Shown piece after piece: positions 27,908 through 36,082 of a stretch of 64,000 nucleotides of DNA (positions are counted from its first letter, which is position 1; each line of letters begins with the position of its first letter). Position numbers and translations under genes: made by a program. The notes beneath the pieces were generated by a model. The model ran no database searches. It worked only from the letters and a program-made list of their open reading frames with translations, and was not told the origin of the DNA. The DNA is from Hyphomicrobiales bacterium. GTDB lineage: Bacteria > Pseudomonadota > Alphaproteobacteria > Rhizobiales > Rhizobiaceae. The stretch spans positions 1-64,000 of the forward strand of contig UEIF01000020.1 in assembly GCA_900468805.1 (NCBI GenBank), read 5' to 3'.

Positions 27908-29017
27908 ATGTCAATTCAGCGTACGAGCTTTTACGTCCTTCTGGCGCTGGTGACGATCGCGTTCATCTGGCTGCTTATCCCCTATTACACCGCTGTCTTT
28001 TGGGCCGTTATCCTGGCGATCATTTTCTTTCCGGTGCATAAGCGACTGGGGCGTCGTTTGGGAGGCCACCGCAGCATTGCCGCCCTGCTGACGGTGTTGA
28101 TGTGCATATGCCTCGTCATCGTACCGGCAATGATCATTCTCGGCTCTCTTATCCAGGAAGGAACCAGCCTCTACCAACGGATCAGCAGCAACGAAATCGA
28201 TCTCAATGGATACCTGGTCCGGATCCAGAATGCCTTGCCCGCCTTCATCGACAATTGGTTGACCTCACTGAAGCTAGGCGGTTTTTCGGAACTGCGCGGG
28301 AACATCTCCTCGGGCGTCGTGCAGGCTAGCCGCTCGGTCGGCGGCAGCCTGCTCAGTTTTGGTCAAAATACGCTGCAGTTCTTTATCAGCTTCGGGATCA
28401 TGCTTTATCTACTCTTCTTCCTGTTCAGGGATGGCGCGGACCTCAGCGGCAAGATCCGACATGCAATCCCGTTGAGCGATGACTATACGCGGCAGTTTCT
28501 CGACAAGTTTTCCGCTGTCGTTCGCGCCACCGTCAAGGGAAACATCATCATCGCGATCGTCCAGGGCATGATCGGTGGCGTGGCATTCTGGGCTCTGGGG
28601 ATTGAAGCCGCCTTGCTATGGGGTGTGACGATGACATTCCTGTCGATGCTGCCCGCAATTGGCGCGGCGCTCGTATGGGTTCCGGCCGCCATCTGGCTGG
28701 TCCTCATGGGGGCCTGGCTGAAAGCATCGATCCTCGTCGTCGTCGGCGTATTCGTGATTGGGCTGATCGACAATCTGCTGCGCCCGCCCTTGGTCGGCCA
28801 GGGAACGCGGCTGCCCGACTACGTCGTGCTGATCTCGACAGTCGGCGGCATCTCCCTGTTCGGCGTCAATGGCTTCGTCATTGGCCCCCTGATCGCCGCC
28901 TTGTTTATCGCGGCGTGGTCGCTTTTCGCCGAACAACAGAGCGCTGAAGAGCAAAGTCCAAAAGTATTGGATGAGAATTCACCGGCTTCCCGGCGCTTTA
29001 ACAACGGACGGGAGTGA
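27908..29017 (+). CDS. AI-2E family transporter (PerM/YdiK-like)
   Basis: A 369-residue inner-membrane protein with about eight hydrophobic segments in the usual pattern: paired N-terminal helices (YVLLALVTIAFIWLLIPYY), a central soluble region, and a C-terminal helical bundle containing LIDNLLRPPLVGQGTRLPDY and SLFGVNGFVIGPLIAALF, which are family hallmarks. Members export diverse small molecules; autoinducer export is only one reported role. It follows the response regulator by 86 bp and may be co-transcribed. Confidence 0.88.
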   Translation: MSIQRTSFYVLLALVTIAFIWLLIPYYTAVFWAVILAIIFFPVHKRLGRRLGGHRSIAALLTVLMCICLVIVPAMIILGSLIQEGTSLYQRISSNEIDLNGYLVRIQNALPAFIDNWLTSLKLGGFSELRGNISSGVVQASRSVGGSLLSFGQNTLQFFISFGIMLYLLFFLFRDGADLSGKIRHAIPLSDDYTRQFLDKFSAVVRATVKGNIIIAIVQGMIGGVAFWALGIEAALLWGVTMTFLSMLPAIGAALVWVPAAIWLVLMGAWLKASILVVVGVFVIGLIDNLLRPPLVGQGTRLPDYVVLISTVGGISLFGVNGFVIGPLIAALFIAAWSLFAEQQSAEEQSPKVLDENSPASRRFNNGRE

Positions 29018-29665
29018 CGACGCGCAAGTGATGGACGAGCTTGCGAGCCTGTCCGATAGATGCGGCGGATCGTTCCCACGCCGACGCCCGGAGAACGCGG
29101 TACAATCATGGCACAAATTTGTATCCACCACCGCACGTTCTTACATTCCTTCTCAGAGATGGGCTGTTGAATGAAACAGACCATCCTGTCACTGGGCGCG
29201 CACGACTGCCCAGGCCAGCAGACCGTGGCAGGCCGCGTGCGGCATCGAACAAAGCTGATGTTGGTCCCCAGAGAACTGAAACCCTATCCCCTGGCGTATG
29301 ATGATGGGGGCCGCGGAGGGCTGCAGCGGTGTGGGGAAATCGGTACTCACCGTAAGGTTTTTCCTCGGCCTCATCGGAACTTTGCACGCGTCTCTAAGTT
29401 GTACGCAAGGATCGCGCGGCGAGGTACTTCGTTCTGCTCGCCCCAGCAGGCGTCGTGCGATCCACCCGCGCGAAATCCCTGTGAAACTAGCCCGCTTCGG
29501 CGGGCTTCTTTTGGCGAGAGCCACGCGTTTCGCGGATATCGTTCTGGTTGGCGCAGGCAGTCTCCAATCTCGCACCGAGCGTGAGCAGGTACCCACGGCG
29601 TAGCGTTGGCGATTGCATGGCAACAGATCGTACTGCCGCTTACGCAAAGAGCGGAACCATGCAAA
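29018..29665. other. Gene-poor interval
   Basis: About 650 bp without a supported gene. It contains the hairpin-plus-T-tract listed separately at 29487-29512. Confidence 0.5.
29487..29512 (+). terminator. Hairpin with T-tract in non-coding DNA
   Basis: AGCCCGC-TTCG-GCGGGCT followed by TCTTTT is a textbook stem, a stable UUCG tetraloop and a T-tract. The nearest upstream rightward gene (AI-2E family) ends 470 bp earlier, so it may end that transcript or an unannotated small RNA. Confidence 0.6.
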
Positions 29666-29872
29666 TTAGTTCTTCATTTGAGATCTGCAGAGTACATTTT
29701 CCGCGGCTGCCTTAAGCAAATCAATTACGCTCGTCGGTGCCTGATTAACTAGTGCATTCTCCAGAATATCGGCAATTTTGCTCGCCCCGGAGCCGTCCTC
29801 AAAATCCGGATAAACCCGCCGAGGATCACGAAGTTTTTCTAGGAGCACTTTCAGGTCTGCGGTCATGCACAT
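29666..29872 (-). CDS. Small hypothetical protein
   Basis: A 68-residue frame (starts at 29872 or 29866) with a protein-like amphipathic composition (DLKVLLEKLRDPRRVYPDF, then KIADILENALVN), no signal peptide and no membrane helix. No family was recognised, the ribosome site is weak, and it borders a region of gene relics. It could be a relic itself. Confidence 0.35.
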   Translation of the reverse strand: MCMTADLKVLLEKLRDPRRVYPDFEDGSGASKIADILENALVNQAPTSVIDLLKAAAENVLCRSQMKN

Positions 29873-30224
29873 GAACGACCAATTCGTTCGGATGTTCCGC
29901 GATCTCCCCGCATGGATCGGCGGCGCACTTCTGCGCACTTATTCTAGCCGTCAGGATTCCGGCCTATCTCCGGTCAATCCGCCGGTAGCCATCAGTCAAG
30001 TGCCCCCTCCTGAGATGAGCGGGCGGTTTGGCCAGCAGGCATTGACTATAAGCGGGGGGCTTTAACGTCCGTGGCGTGCAATTCGTGCGCGTACGATTCG
30101 TATTGTGTTCCCCAACCGACTGCACTGCAACGATACGTTCACCTGACGACAGGCCCAATCTAACCTTTTCACGATCACGGCAATATTGGTGTAGGAAGGG
30201 CATCTGTTCAAATGCAACTTTCGA

Positions 30225-30520
30225 CCGGCATGTCGGCGTCACCGCTGGCGCGCGCTGATGGACGGCCGTAAGCTCAAACCGGGACAGTCGGTCTTCATCT
30301 ATAGCGCCTCCGGTGGTGTCGGACAGGCGGCGATCGCCATCGCCAAAGTGTTCGGGGCAGTCATCACCGCGCGCGTTGGGCCCTCGTCCCTTGCCAGTTT
30401 CGCCGATTGGAGCTGGCGGGGGTGCTGGATTACACTCTAGCCCTTGCCGGAACACCTGAAGGGCGCGTTCGACGTCGTCTTCGACTGTCATGGCCGCCTG
30501 ACGTCCGGGCAAGAGGCCTT
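30225..30520 (+). pseudogene. Fragment of a zinc/NADPH-dependent medium-chain dehydrogenase
   Basis: WRALMDGRKLKPGQSVFIYS and ASGGVGQAAIAIAKVFGA form the nucleotide-binding glycine motif region of a quinone oxidoreductase/alcohol dehydrogenase. After two further frameshifts, VLDYTLA and then GAFDVVFDCHGRLTSGQEAF continue the same fold. The catalytic N-terminal domain and the C-terminus are missing. At about 30520 the homology ends abruptly where the oppositely oriented GMC fragment begins. Confidence 0.65.
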
Positions 30521-30828
30521 CCTGACATGCTGTCGCGCCCCATCTTGGCCGTGCAGGATTGGTGCCAATAGGTGACCGCTGAACGCCGAATAAAGTCGAT
30601 CATCCCTGATCTGTCGCGCGCGCCCGGAGCCGCCTCACCTGTCACCAGCGAAGTGAAGGTATCGCTGTTTCCGAGTTCGCGACACAACTCCACTGCGGCC
30701 AGGGCGGCTGCCATGTCCTCCGGGGAGCTGAGAGAATACGGTTCGATCAGGATAGGGTCATTCATATGGGCCGGAGAGCCGCAATCGACCGCGACCCAGT
30801 CAGCCGCGGCCGGCGTCGCGTCCAACAT
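30521..30828 (-). pseudogene. C-terminal fragment of a GMC oxidoreductase
   Basis: The minus strand encodes AVELCRELGNSDTFTSLVTG and FIRRSAVTYWHQSCTAKMGR, closely matching the intact GMC oxidoreductase at 56255-57868 (IELCRELGNSARFGSLI and FIRNSAVTYWHQSCTAKMGV). The match ends after DSMS at about 30521, so the final active-site His/Asn segment is lost. The upstream FAD-binding domain is absent, apart from a possible IVCGAG relic further upstream. The open frame continues to 30430 through the dehydrogenase relic. Confidence 0.7.
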
Positions 30829-31254
30829 TCCGACCCGCTCAACGCCGCTCGAAATGAGGCTATACCAATCGGGAGCCTTCCCCGCTGAAGACGCGATCGT
30901 GACGCCAGCGCCACAAACGATCAGCGGCCGCCGGTCAGGCGGCCCTCAGATCTTCTCGAAGCGAATGCATGGTTGCAGCACTCCAGCGGTCTTCCACTCA
31001 CGCTATCACCACTGTGAAATTAGGCAATCGGTGGCAACAAACGCAATGCTAGAAAGAATTCCCAACCATGGCGTCGGCCACCGTCCGCACTTGCTCCTAC
31101 ATGATAGGACGCTTTGGAAAACGCCCCGCACGGATTTTGTGGGGCGGTTCTCCCGACGCGTTCATCGCTCTACCTTGAGTGCCCTCAGCCGCTCGCATAG
31201 GTTCGCTCATGGGTTCCGGCTTAGACACGCCGGACGCCCACCAGAGGCTCTTGC
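30829..31254. other. Gene-poor interval beside gene relics
   Basis: About 430 bp with no supported gene. A minus-strand LIVCGAGVTIASSAG-like stretch near 30900 may be a scrambled relic of the GMC N-terminus. Confidence 0.35.
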
Positions 31255-32514
31255 TTAGATCCAGGAGTGGATCGGGGGCTCAACGTCATTCAAGTAATAA
31301 TGACCGATTGCATGGAATTTCCAGCGAATCGGGTCGTGGAGCGTATGTGTTCGCGCATCTCGCCAAATCCGGTCCAGATTCAATTCGCCCAGGGTCGAGC
31401 GCGTTCCCACGAGTTCGAACAGTTTGTTGGATGCAAGGAGGGCAAGTTCCGTTGACAAAACCTTTGCTTCAGCAATCGCGATTTTCGCCAAGCCTATCGT
31501 TTGTTCATTCACATTCGCGATCGTGGCATCAAGCTGACGTCCGCTGCGTTCAAGCATCGACTCGGCAGCATTGTACCTGATTTTCAGGTCACCGATCGCC
31601 GCGATCGTGTAAGGGTCTTCAGTAGCTCGTTCCTGTCCGCTGTCGATCCAGGGACGGGCATAGGTCTTGAGCAGATTGATTGTGACATCGATGGCATGTT
31701 TGGCGATACCGAGGTCTATCGCGGCATGGATGATTTGACTTTGCGGGCCGACCGCGCTCGGATGCTCGTAAACAATGTGGGCAGGAAGCACGCGAGAGGC
31801 TGCAACGCGCACCTTGTTCAAAAGGACCGTGCCGCTCGCGGTTGTGCGCTGGCCGAAGCCGGACCAATCATCGATAACGGTTAGTCCATCCGCGGTTCTG
31901 TCCGCCACCGCAACGACGACATGGCCATTTTCGTCCAGTGCCACGATCGGTACAAGGTGTGCAAAAAGGGCACCGGTTGCGTAAAATTTCTGTCCGGAAA
32001 CGAGAAACTCATCCCCATCCCGCACCAACCGGGTCTCGAAGTCCTCGACGTTCTTGCCCTTAAATTCCGAAAATGCGTTGCCCAGTCTCTGGCCGGCGAG
32101 CACTTTGGCAAAGAGATCAATCTTCTGCTCTTCACTTCCGGTAAGCCGAATGACGTCGATGATTTCGAAGTTGCTCTGCGGCATTTGCGCCAGCGAAGCA
32201 TCTGCTGAAGCAAGGAGGGTGAAAACTTTGGCGACCGTGGTCTGCGAAACCCCTGCACCACCGTATTTCTTTGGGATTGTAATTGCCCAGAGACCACTCT
32301 GCGAAAAATCGTCGACCTCCGCGAATGGCAACCGGCGGTGTTTGTCCCGCAAGCTAGCATTGGCGAGGAAGCGCGCGCGCAAACCCTCGGCCATCGCTAT
32401 CGCTTCCTCGTCGCTGCCGATGACGTGGGCATGTTCGGTGGGAAGGGAGGGTGCCCAATCCGAGGGCGGCGAGGACTCTGAAGGTTCAAAGGCTCTTGGC
32501 GTAGTATTGCTCAT
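31255..32514 (-). CDS. SfnB-family/acyl-CoA dehydrogenase-like flavoprotein
   Basis: A 419-residue flavoprotein with the acyl-CoA dehydrogenase fold, closest by its motifs to SfnB/DszC-type sulfur-acquisition monooxygenases. Early FSQSGLWAITIPKKYGGAGV, middle NAFSEFKGKNVEDFETRLVR and GQKFYATGALFAHLVPIVAL, and the C-terminal LNLDRIWRDARTHTLHDPIR are family-typical. Such enzymes work with reduced flavin on organosulfur or nitrogen compounds during sulfur limitation. No sfn/ssu partner genes are adjacent. The ATG at 32514 is preferred over an in-frame TTG at 32529. Confidence 0.8.
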   Translation of the reverse strand: MSNTTPRAFEPSESSPPSDWAPSLPTEHAHVIGSDEEAIAMAEGLRARFLANASLRDKHRRLPFAEVDDFSQSGLWAITIPKKYGGAGVSQTTVAKVFTLLASADASLAQMPQSNFEIIDVIRLTGSEEQKIDLFAKVLAGQRLGNAFSEFKGKNVEDFETRLVRDGDEFLVSGQKFYATGALFAHLVPIVALDENGHVVVAVADRTADGLTVIDDWSGFGQRTTASGTVLLNKVRVAASRVLPAHIVYEHPSAVGPQSQIIHAAIDLGIAKHAIDVTINLLKTYARPWIDSGQERATEDPYTIAAIGDLKIRYNAAESMLERSGRQLDATIANVNEQTIGLAKIAIAEAKVLSTELALLASNKLFELVGTRSTLGELNLDRIWRDARTHTLHDPIRWKFHAIGHYYLNDVEPPIHSWI

Positions 32515-32862
32515 GTCGTCGTCTTTCAAGTCACATTGGATGATCGCGAACCAGGGAAGCAGCGCCTTTGCCGCCTATGGAGACGTCAGCCTCATTGTAT
32601 TGCGTTTCACGATCGTTGCCGGTTCGAAGCGTCGTATGTAATTTGTCATGAGGCCGTCAGTTCCAGCGCATCTTGCGGTCGACCGACCTTTGCCGTGCTC
32701 TAGCTTGGGCGAAGGTCCGCTACGTTTGGTGCGTGATGCGCACGTAGCCCTTCTTCGCCACCCTGATGACCAAATGCCTATCGAATAAAACCGGTACCCT
32801 GTGACGCCTGGCTACGCGGCATCCTGAACCACTCCAGCATCGGGAGCCGCGTATCGATCCGA
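32515..32862. other. Gene-poor interval
   Basis: About 350 bp with no supported gene; it presumably includes the promoter of the SfnB-like gene. Confidence 0.4.
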
Positions 32863-33204
32863 CTATCGAATATAGACGATCTTTCCACCGTTTAACGCGG
32901 TCTCTATCCCGACGACATTGTGGAGCTGTACCCGTTTGCCGACCAAAACCGCCCTCAATCTTCTGTTTGTGCGGATTTCGCTCTGTGCTGCTGCAATCGT
33001 TTGTGGCGAGGGGTTTCGATAGATACGCGGCACTCCGTCCCGGCTCTTTTTATTCCTTAGAAAAATTATGGTTACACCGTCGTCTCGGTTTGTTGACTGG
33101 AGGAGCGAATAATCGGGCTGCGGTGGACCGTTGCGAGCAATTGCGAAGCTCGAGGCAGTGCATGTGCAGATCGCAAGTGTGGCAAGCATAGTCTTGATTC
33201 TCAT
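32863..33204 (-). CDS. Small secreted protein, paralogue of 11027-11383
   Basis: A 113-residue exported protein with a signal peptide (about residues 1-23, SSFAIA). The C-terminal half (QSEIRTNRRLRAVLVGKRVQ, LHNVVG, then GGKIVYIR) aligns without gaps to the C-terminal half of the protein at 11027-11383. Shared positions include I-x-x-N-x-x-L, the V-x-[LV]-x-N-[IV]-V core and the closing [FY]-[IV]-R. I do not recognise a named domain. The mature N-terminal part is unlike the paralogue. A good AGAAATGACGAG leader precedes the ATG. Confidence 0.75.
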   Translation of the reverse strand: MRIKTMLATLAICTCTASSFAIARNGPPQPDYSLLQSTNRDDGVTIIFLRNKKSRDGVPRIYRNPSPQTIAAAQSEIRTNRRLRAVLVGKRVQLHNVVGIETALNGGKIVYIR

Positions 33205-33698
33205 CTCGTCATTTCTCCGTTGCCGTTCTCAAGTCGATTGTCCCGCTGGGCCAGACGATCATTTCGAAATACTCGAATGCCGGCTCGACGAACTCGTGAA
33301 GCCGCGGACAGACTTTCCGATCAATGCGTTACGGCACGAGCTCGACGGATGGGCTTCTGCCTACATTTGTAACGACGGATATTGAGGTGCGGGAGACGGA
33401 TCAATTTTGAGAAATATCACGAGGCCGCCTCTGCTAATACGCCCTGCCCGCAAACGGGACGCGTTGACAGGCGCGGAGACAATTGCGGATGCCACGGATT
33501 CAATCGGGACGGCTCGCCAACGGCGATCTTACGGGTGCCGTGAAGATGTGCGGACCCTGGGGCCGATGCGCGCTGCAACAAGCACGATGTCAACCAAAAC
33601 CGGACGCCGAGCATGGCTTGACCGAGACATGATGGTGTCGCCGCCAAGCATCGTCGAGTGTCGCCGACGACGCTTCGTCGCGACAGGGCCCACGATCG
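33205..33698. other. Gene-poor interval
   Basis: About 490 bp; open frames here lack recognisable domains and ribosome sites. Confidence 0.4.
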
Positions 33699-34193
33699 CT
33701 AAAACGGCAATCTCGCGTTTTCCTTGACTTCCTTCATCACGAAGAAGGTCCGGGTCTGTCGAATGCCGGGAAGCGCGATTAGCTTCTGACCGTGAAGCTT
33801 GTTGAAATCGGCCATATCGCGCACTCTTATCTTCAGCAGATAATCGAAGTCCCCGGCGACGAGGTTGCACTCAAGAACCTCCTTCATCACCATCACGGCA
33901 CCTTCGAACTCCGCAAAGCTTTCCGGCGTTGAACGATCGAGGACAACACCGACCATCACCAGAGCGCCCAGACCAACCACCGCCGGCGCGACCTCGGCGC
34001 GAACGCCTATGATGAAGCCTTCTTCAAATAGCCGTTGGGTGCGACGATGACAGGTCGCGGGGCTGACATTGACCCTTTCTGCCAAGTCGGCATTGGTTAG
34101 TCTTCCCTCAGATTGCAGCGCACGCAGGATTTTCAGATCGATACGATCTAGCTGCTCCTCGGAAGATTCTTTCGTTTTCTGCTGATTTTGCAT
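33699..34193 (-). CDS. Lrp/AsnC family transcriptional regulator
   Basis: A 164-residue regulator: helix-turn-helix at about residues 15-65 (DRIDLKILRALQSEGRLTNA, ... VSPATCHRRTQRL) and a RAM/AsnC ligand domain to the end (VAGDFDYLLKIRVRDMADF). It would respond to an amino acid as octamers. The gene formerly paired with it is not evident: the adjacent 34194-34551 region holds no intact gene. Confidence 0.92.
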   Translation of the reverse strand: MQNQQKTKESSEEQLDRIDLKILRALQSEGRLTNADLAERVNVSPATCHRRTQRLFEEGFIIGVRAEVAPAVVGLGALVMVGVVLDRSTPESFAEFEGAVMVMKEVLECNLVAGDFDYLLKIRVRDMADFNKLHGQKLIALPGIRQTRTFFVMKEVKENARLPF

Positions 34194-34551
34194 GCGTTGC
34201 TACCGAAAAAAGATCTCAAGCAGCCTATATTGGACGAATTAAAAAGCAAATAAGAAAGTACATTTCATGCCTTTGAATGTAGTCTACTCCTGAATTTCAG
34301 GGAACCGGACATGAAATCTGCATCAAGGACAGCGCTTCTCGCGCTTGTACGTTCGACGCTGGCAATAGCCCACCACTTGGGCAGACAATTACGGATCTTA
34401 CAGCGGACATGTAAGCACGCGCGACATCGTGGCGGCGCCTGTTCTGCGTCCCTCCTCGCCCATCGTTCCTGGCGACGGCTCGCCAGTTCCCCTTCAGAAC
34501 GACTCCAGACGGAGCGGCCGATCAACCAATGGCTTTCAACTTCAACCCAGC
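34194..34551. other. Gene-poor interval downstream of lrp-type start
   Basis: About 360 bp between the Lrp-type gene start and the MarR-type gene stop. Lrp regulators normally face their target gene; here only short frames without recognisable domains are present on the plus strand, so the target may have been lost. Confidence 0.4.
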
Positions 34552-35022
34552 TCAAAGGGGAGGCTTACGGTCACCCATATGCTGGTAAAGCGCGTCTCTT
34601 AAATGCTGTACATTTAGGTTAAGCTTTGCAAGTTGCGCCGGTGTTTGTGCAGAGGCAGTCAGCAGCGTGTCGCCAAGGCATCCCGCGCGCGAGGCCAATG
34701 CTCGTCCCTTGTCGGTCAAGGCGACGACGACTTGTCGCTCGTTAGCTGGATTTCGCGTTCTCTTGATCAAATCGGCGACCTCGAGGCGTTTAAGCACTGG
34801 TGTCATCGTGCTCGATTCGAGAGCAAGTGCGTCCGCAATCTCTCCAACGGACCGATTGTCGGAACGCCACAGGACATTAAGCGCGAGGTACTGAGGATAG
34901 GTCAGGCCGAGGTCATCCAACAAAGTCTTGTACAGGCGTTGAATCGCCATGCTGGCGGAATAAACCGCGTAGCATAGCTGGTCGTCGAGGGGGACAGGTC
35001 TGTCTATGATTTCTACGTTCAT
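34552..35022 (-). CDS. MarR family regulator (OhrR-like)
   Basis: A 156-residue winged-helix regulator. The N-terminal DDQLCYAVYSAS segment matches the OhrR signature with the peroxide-sensing cysteine (Cys17 here), and a second cysteine is at position 115; LGLTYPQYLALNVLW, SVGEIADALALESSTMTPVL and the wing KRTRNPANERQVVV follow. It probably senses oxidation and represses. It is divergent from an alpha/beta hydrolase gene; no Ohr peroxidase gene is adjacent. Palindromic sites lie in the shared promoter region. Confidence 0.9.
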   Translation of the reverse strand: MNVEIIDRPVPLDDQLCYAVYSASMAIQRLYKTLLDDLGLTYPQYLALNVLWRSDNRSVGEIADALALESSTMTPVLKRLEVADLIKRTRNPANERQVVVALTDKGRALASRAGCLGDTLLTASAQTPAQLAKLNLNVQHLRDALYQHMGDRKPPL

Positions 35023-35071
35023 CTCGGGTCTCCTTTACGTCAAACATAGACACTTCGATCGCGAAAAACAA

Positions 35072-35146
35072 TATCGCGATAAATAATGGCTTGACAGGCC
35101 GTTCCGATGAAGATACCAAACAATTATCGCGATAACAGTTATCGCG
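35072..35146. promoter_or_regulatory. MarR-type operator array
   Basis: The 143-bp divergent region holds TATCGCGATA (35072-35081), the 12-bp perfect palindrome TTATCGCGATAA (35124-35135) and a half-site TTATCGCG (35139-35146) centred 15 bp further on. A TTGACA box (35091-35096) with a weak TACCAA 17 bp later lies between the sites and points to the hydrolase gene. The same tandem arrangement occurs at 58108-58133. Binding by the adjacent OhrR-like protein is inferred. Confidence 0.65.
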
Positions 35147-35165
35147 CTTTTAGAGGAGAAGGACT

Positions 35166-35939
35166 ATGAATATCGCATCGATGGGCATTCTGGCTGCGAT
35201 TGGCACTTTTGCCGTCGTCAACTCGGCAACCGCACAAACAATACCGCAGACCCAAGCCGTTAAGAATATCGTTCTCGTTCACGGTGCATTTGCGGACGGC
35301 AGCGGTTGGCGTGGTGTCTACAAGGATCTTACCAATCGCGGCTACAATGTCACCATCGTGCAAAACCCGCTGACATCGCTTGCCGACGATGTTGCGGCCA
35401 CAAACCGTGCGCTGGAGCGACTGGAAGGTCCGGCTGTTCTCGTTGGACACTCCTGGGGCGGAACCGTCATCACGGAAGCGGGAGTCGACCCGAAGGTTGC
35501 CGGCCTCGTCTATGTTTCGGCTCTGTCCCCCGATGCTGGCGAGACGAGCGCCCAGCAGTATGAAGGCTTCGCCCCGCAGACGGACTTCGTTATCGAAACG
35601 ACCAAGGACGGCTTTGGCTATGTGAAGCCGGAGAAGTTCAAGATTGGTTTTGCCAACGATGCAAACGACGAGGATGTCGCCTTCATGCGGGACTCGCAAG
35701 TGCCGATTAACATGTCGGTTTTCGGTACTCAGCTCACCAACGCTGCCTGGCGTACGAAGCCCAGCTGGGCAGTGATTGCTACGGAAGACAAGGCTTTCGA
35801 CCAGAAAATGCTGATCCATATGGCAGAGCGTATCGGCGCGAAGGTAACCAAGGTATCCGCAAGCCACGCACTGTTCATGACCCAGCCAAAAGCGATTGCT
35901 GACACGATCGACCAGGCCGCCAAAGCGGTCTCGGAGTAG
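35166..35939 (+). CDS. Exported alpha/beta hydrolase
   Basis: A 257-residue alpha/beta hydrolase with a signal peptide (about residues 1-23, ending ATAQ). The oxyanion region is VLVHGAFADGSGW, the nucleophile elbow is VGHSWGG (Ser near residue 98), and the late His is in SASHALFMTQP. An esterase or dehalogenase-like hydrolase of the periplasm is expected. AGGAGAAGG precedes the start. It is controlled from the operator array at 35072-35146 and ends in a strong hairpin. Confidence 0.88.
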   Translation: MNIASMGILAAIGTFAVVNSATAQTIPQTQAVKNIVLVHGAFADGSGWRGVYKDLTNRGYNVTIVQNPLTSLADDVAATNRALERLEGPAVLVGHSWGGTVITEAGVDPKVAGLVYVSALSPDAGETSAQQYEGFAPQTDFVIETTKDGFGYVKPEKFKIGFANDANDEDVAFMRDSQVPINMSVFGTQLTNAAWRTKPSWAVIATEDKAFDQKMLIHMAERIGAKVTKVSASHALFMTQPKAIADTIDQAAKAVSE

Positions 35940-35954
35940 GTCTGGAATTTCGAA

Positions 35955-35980
35955 GAGGGGGCGGCTTGCGCCGCCCTCTC
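35955..35980 (+). terminator. Hairpin after the hydrolase gene
   Basis: An 11-bp near-perfect GC-rich stem (35955-35965 with 35970-35980) with a TTGC loop starts 15 bp after the stop codon. There is no T-tract, so it may act as a transcript end stabiliser or a weak terminator. Confidence 0.5.
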
Positions 35981-36082
35981 CTGCCCCGCAGGTCGTTGAT
36001 GTCCGACAACCTAGCGGGAAAGCATCAATATCACCTATTGCCGGATAGCCGTTTTTGTTTGAAGACGAGTTTGTAGCCGATG

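Noticed and set aside
31472..31486. AATCGCGATT as another copy of the MarR-type operator
   Set aside because: It lies inside the SfnB-like coding sequence and lacks the flanking T/A of TTATCGCGATAA and a 15-bp partner.
32640..32860. Possible transposase remnant downstream of the secreted-protein gene
   Set aside because: No inverted repeats, no target duplication and no convincing transposase motif in any frame.
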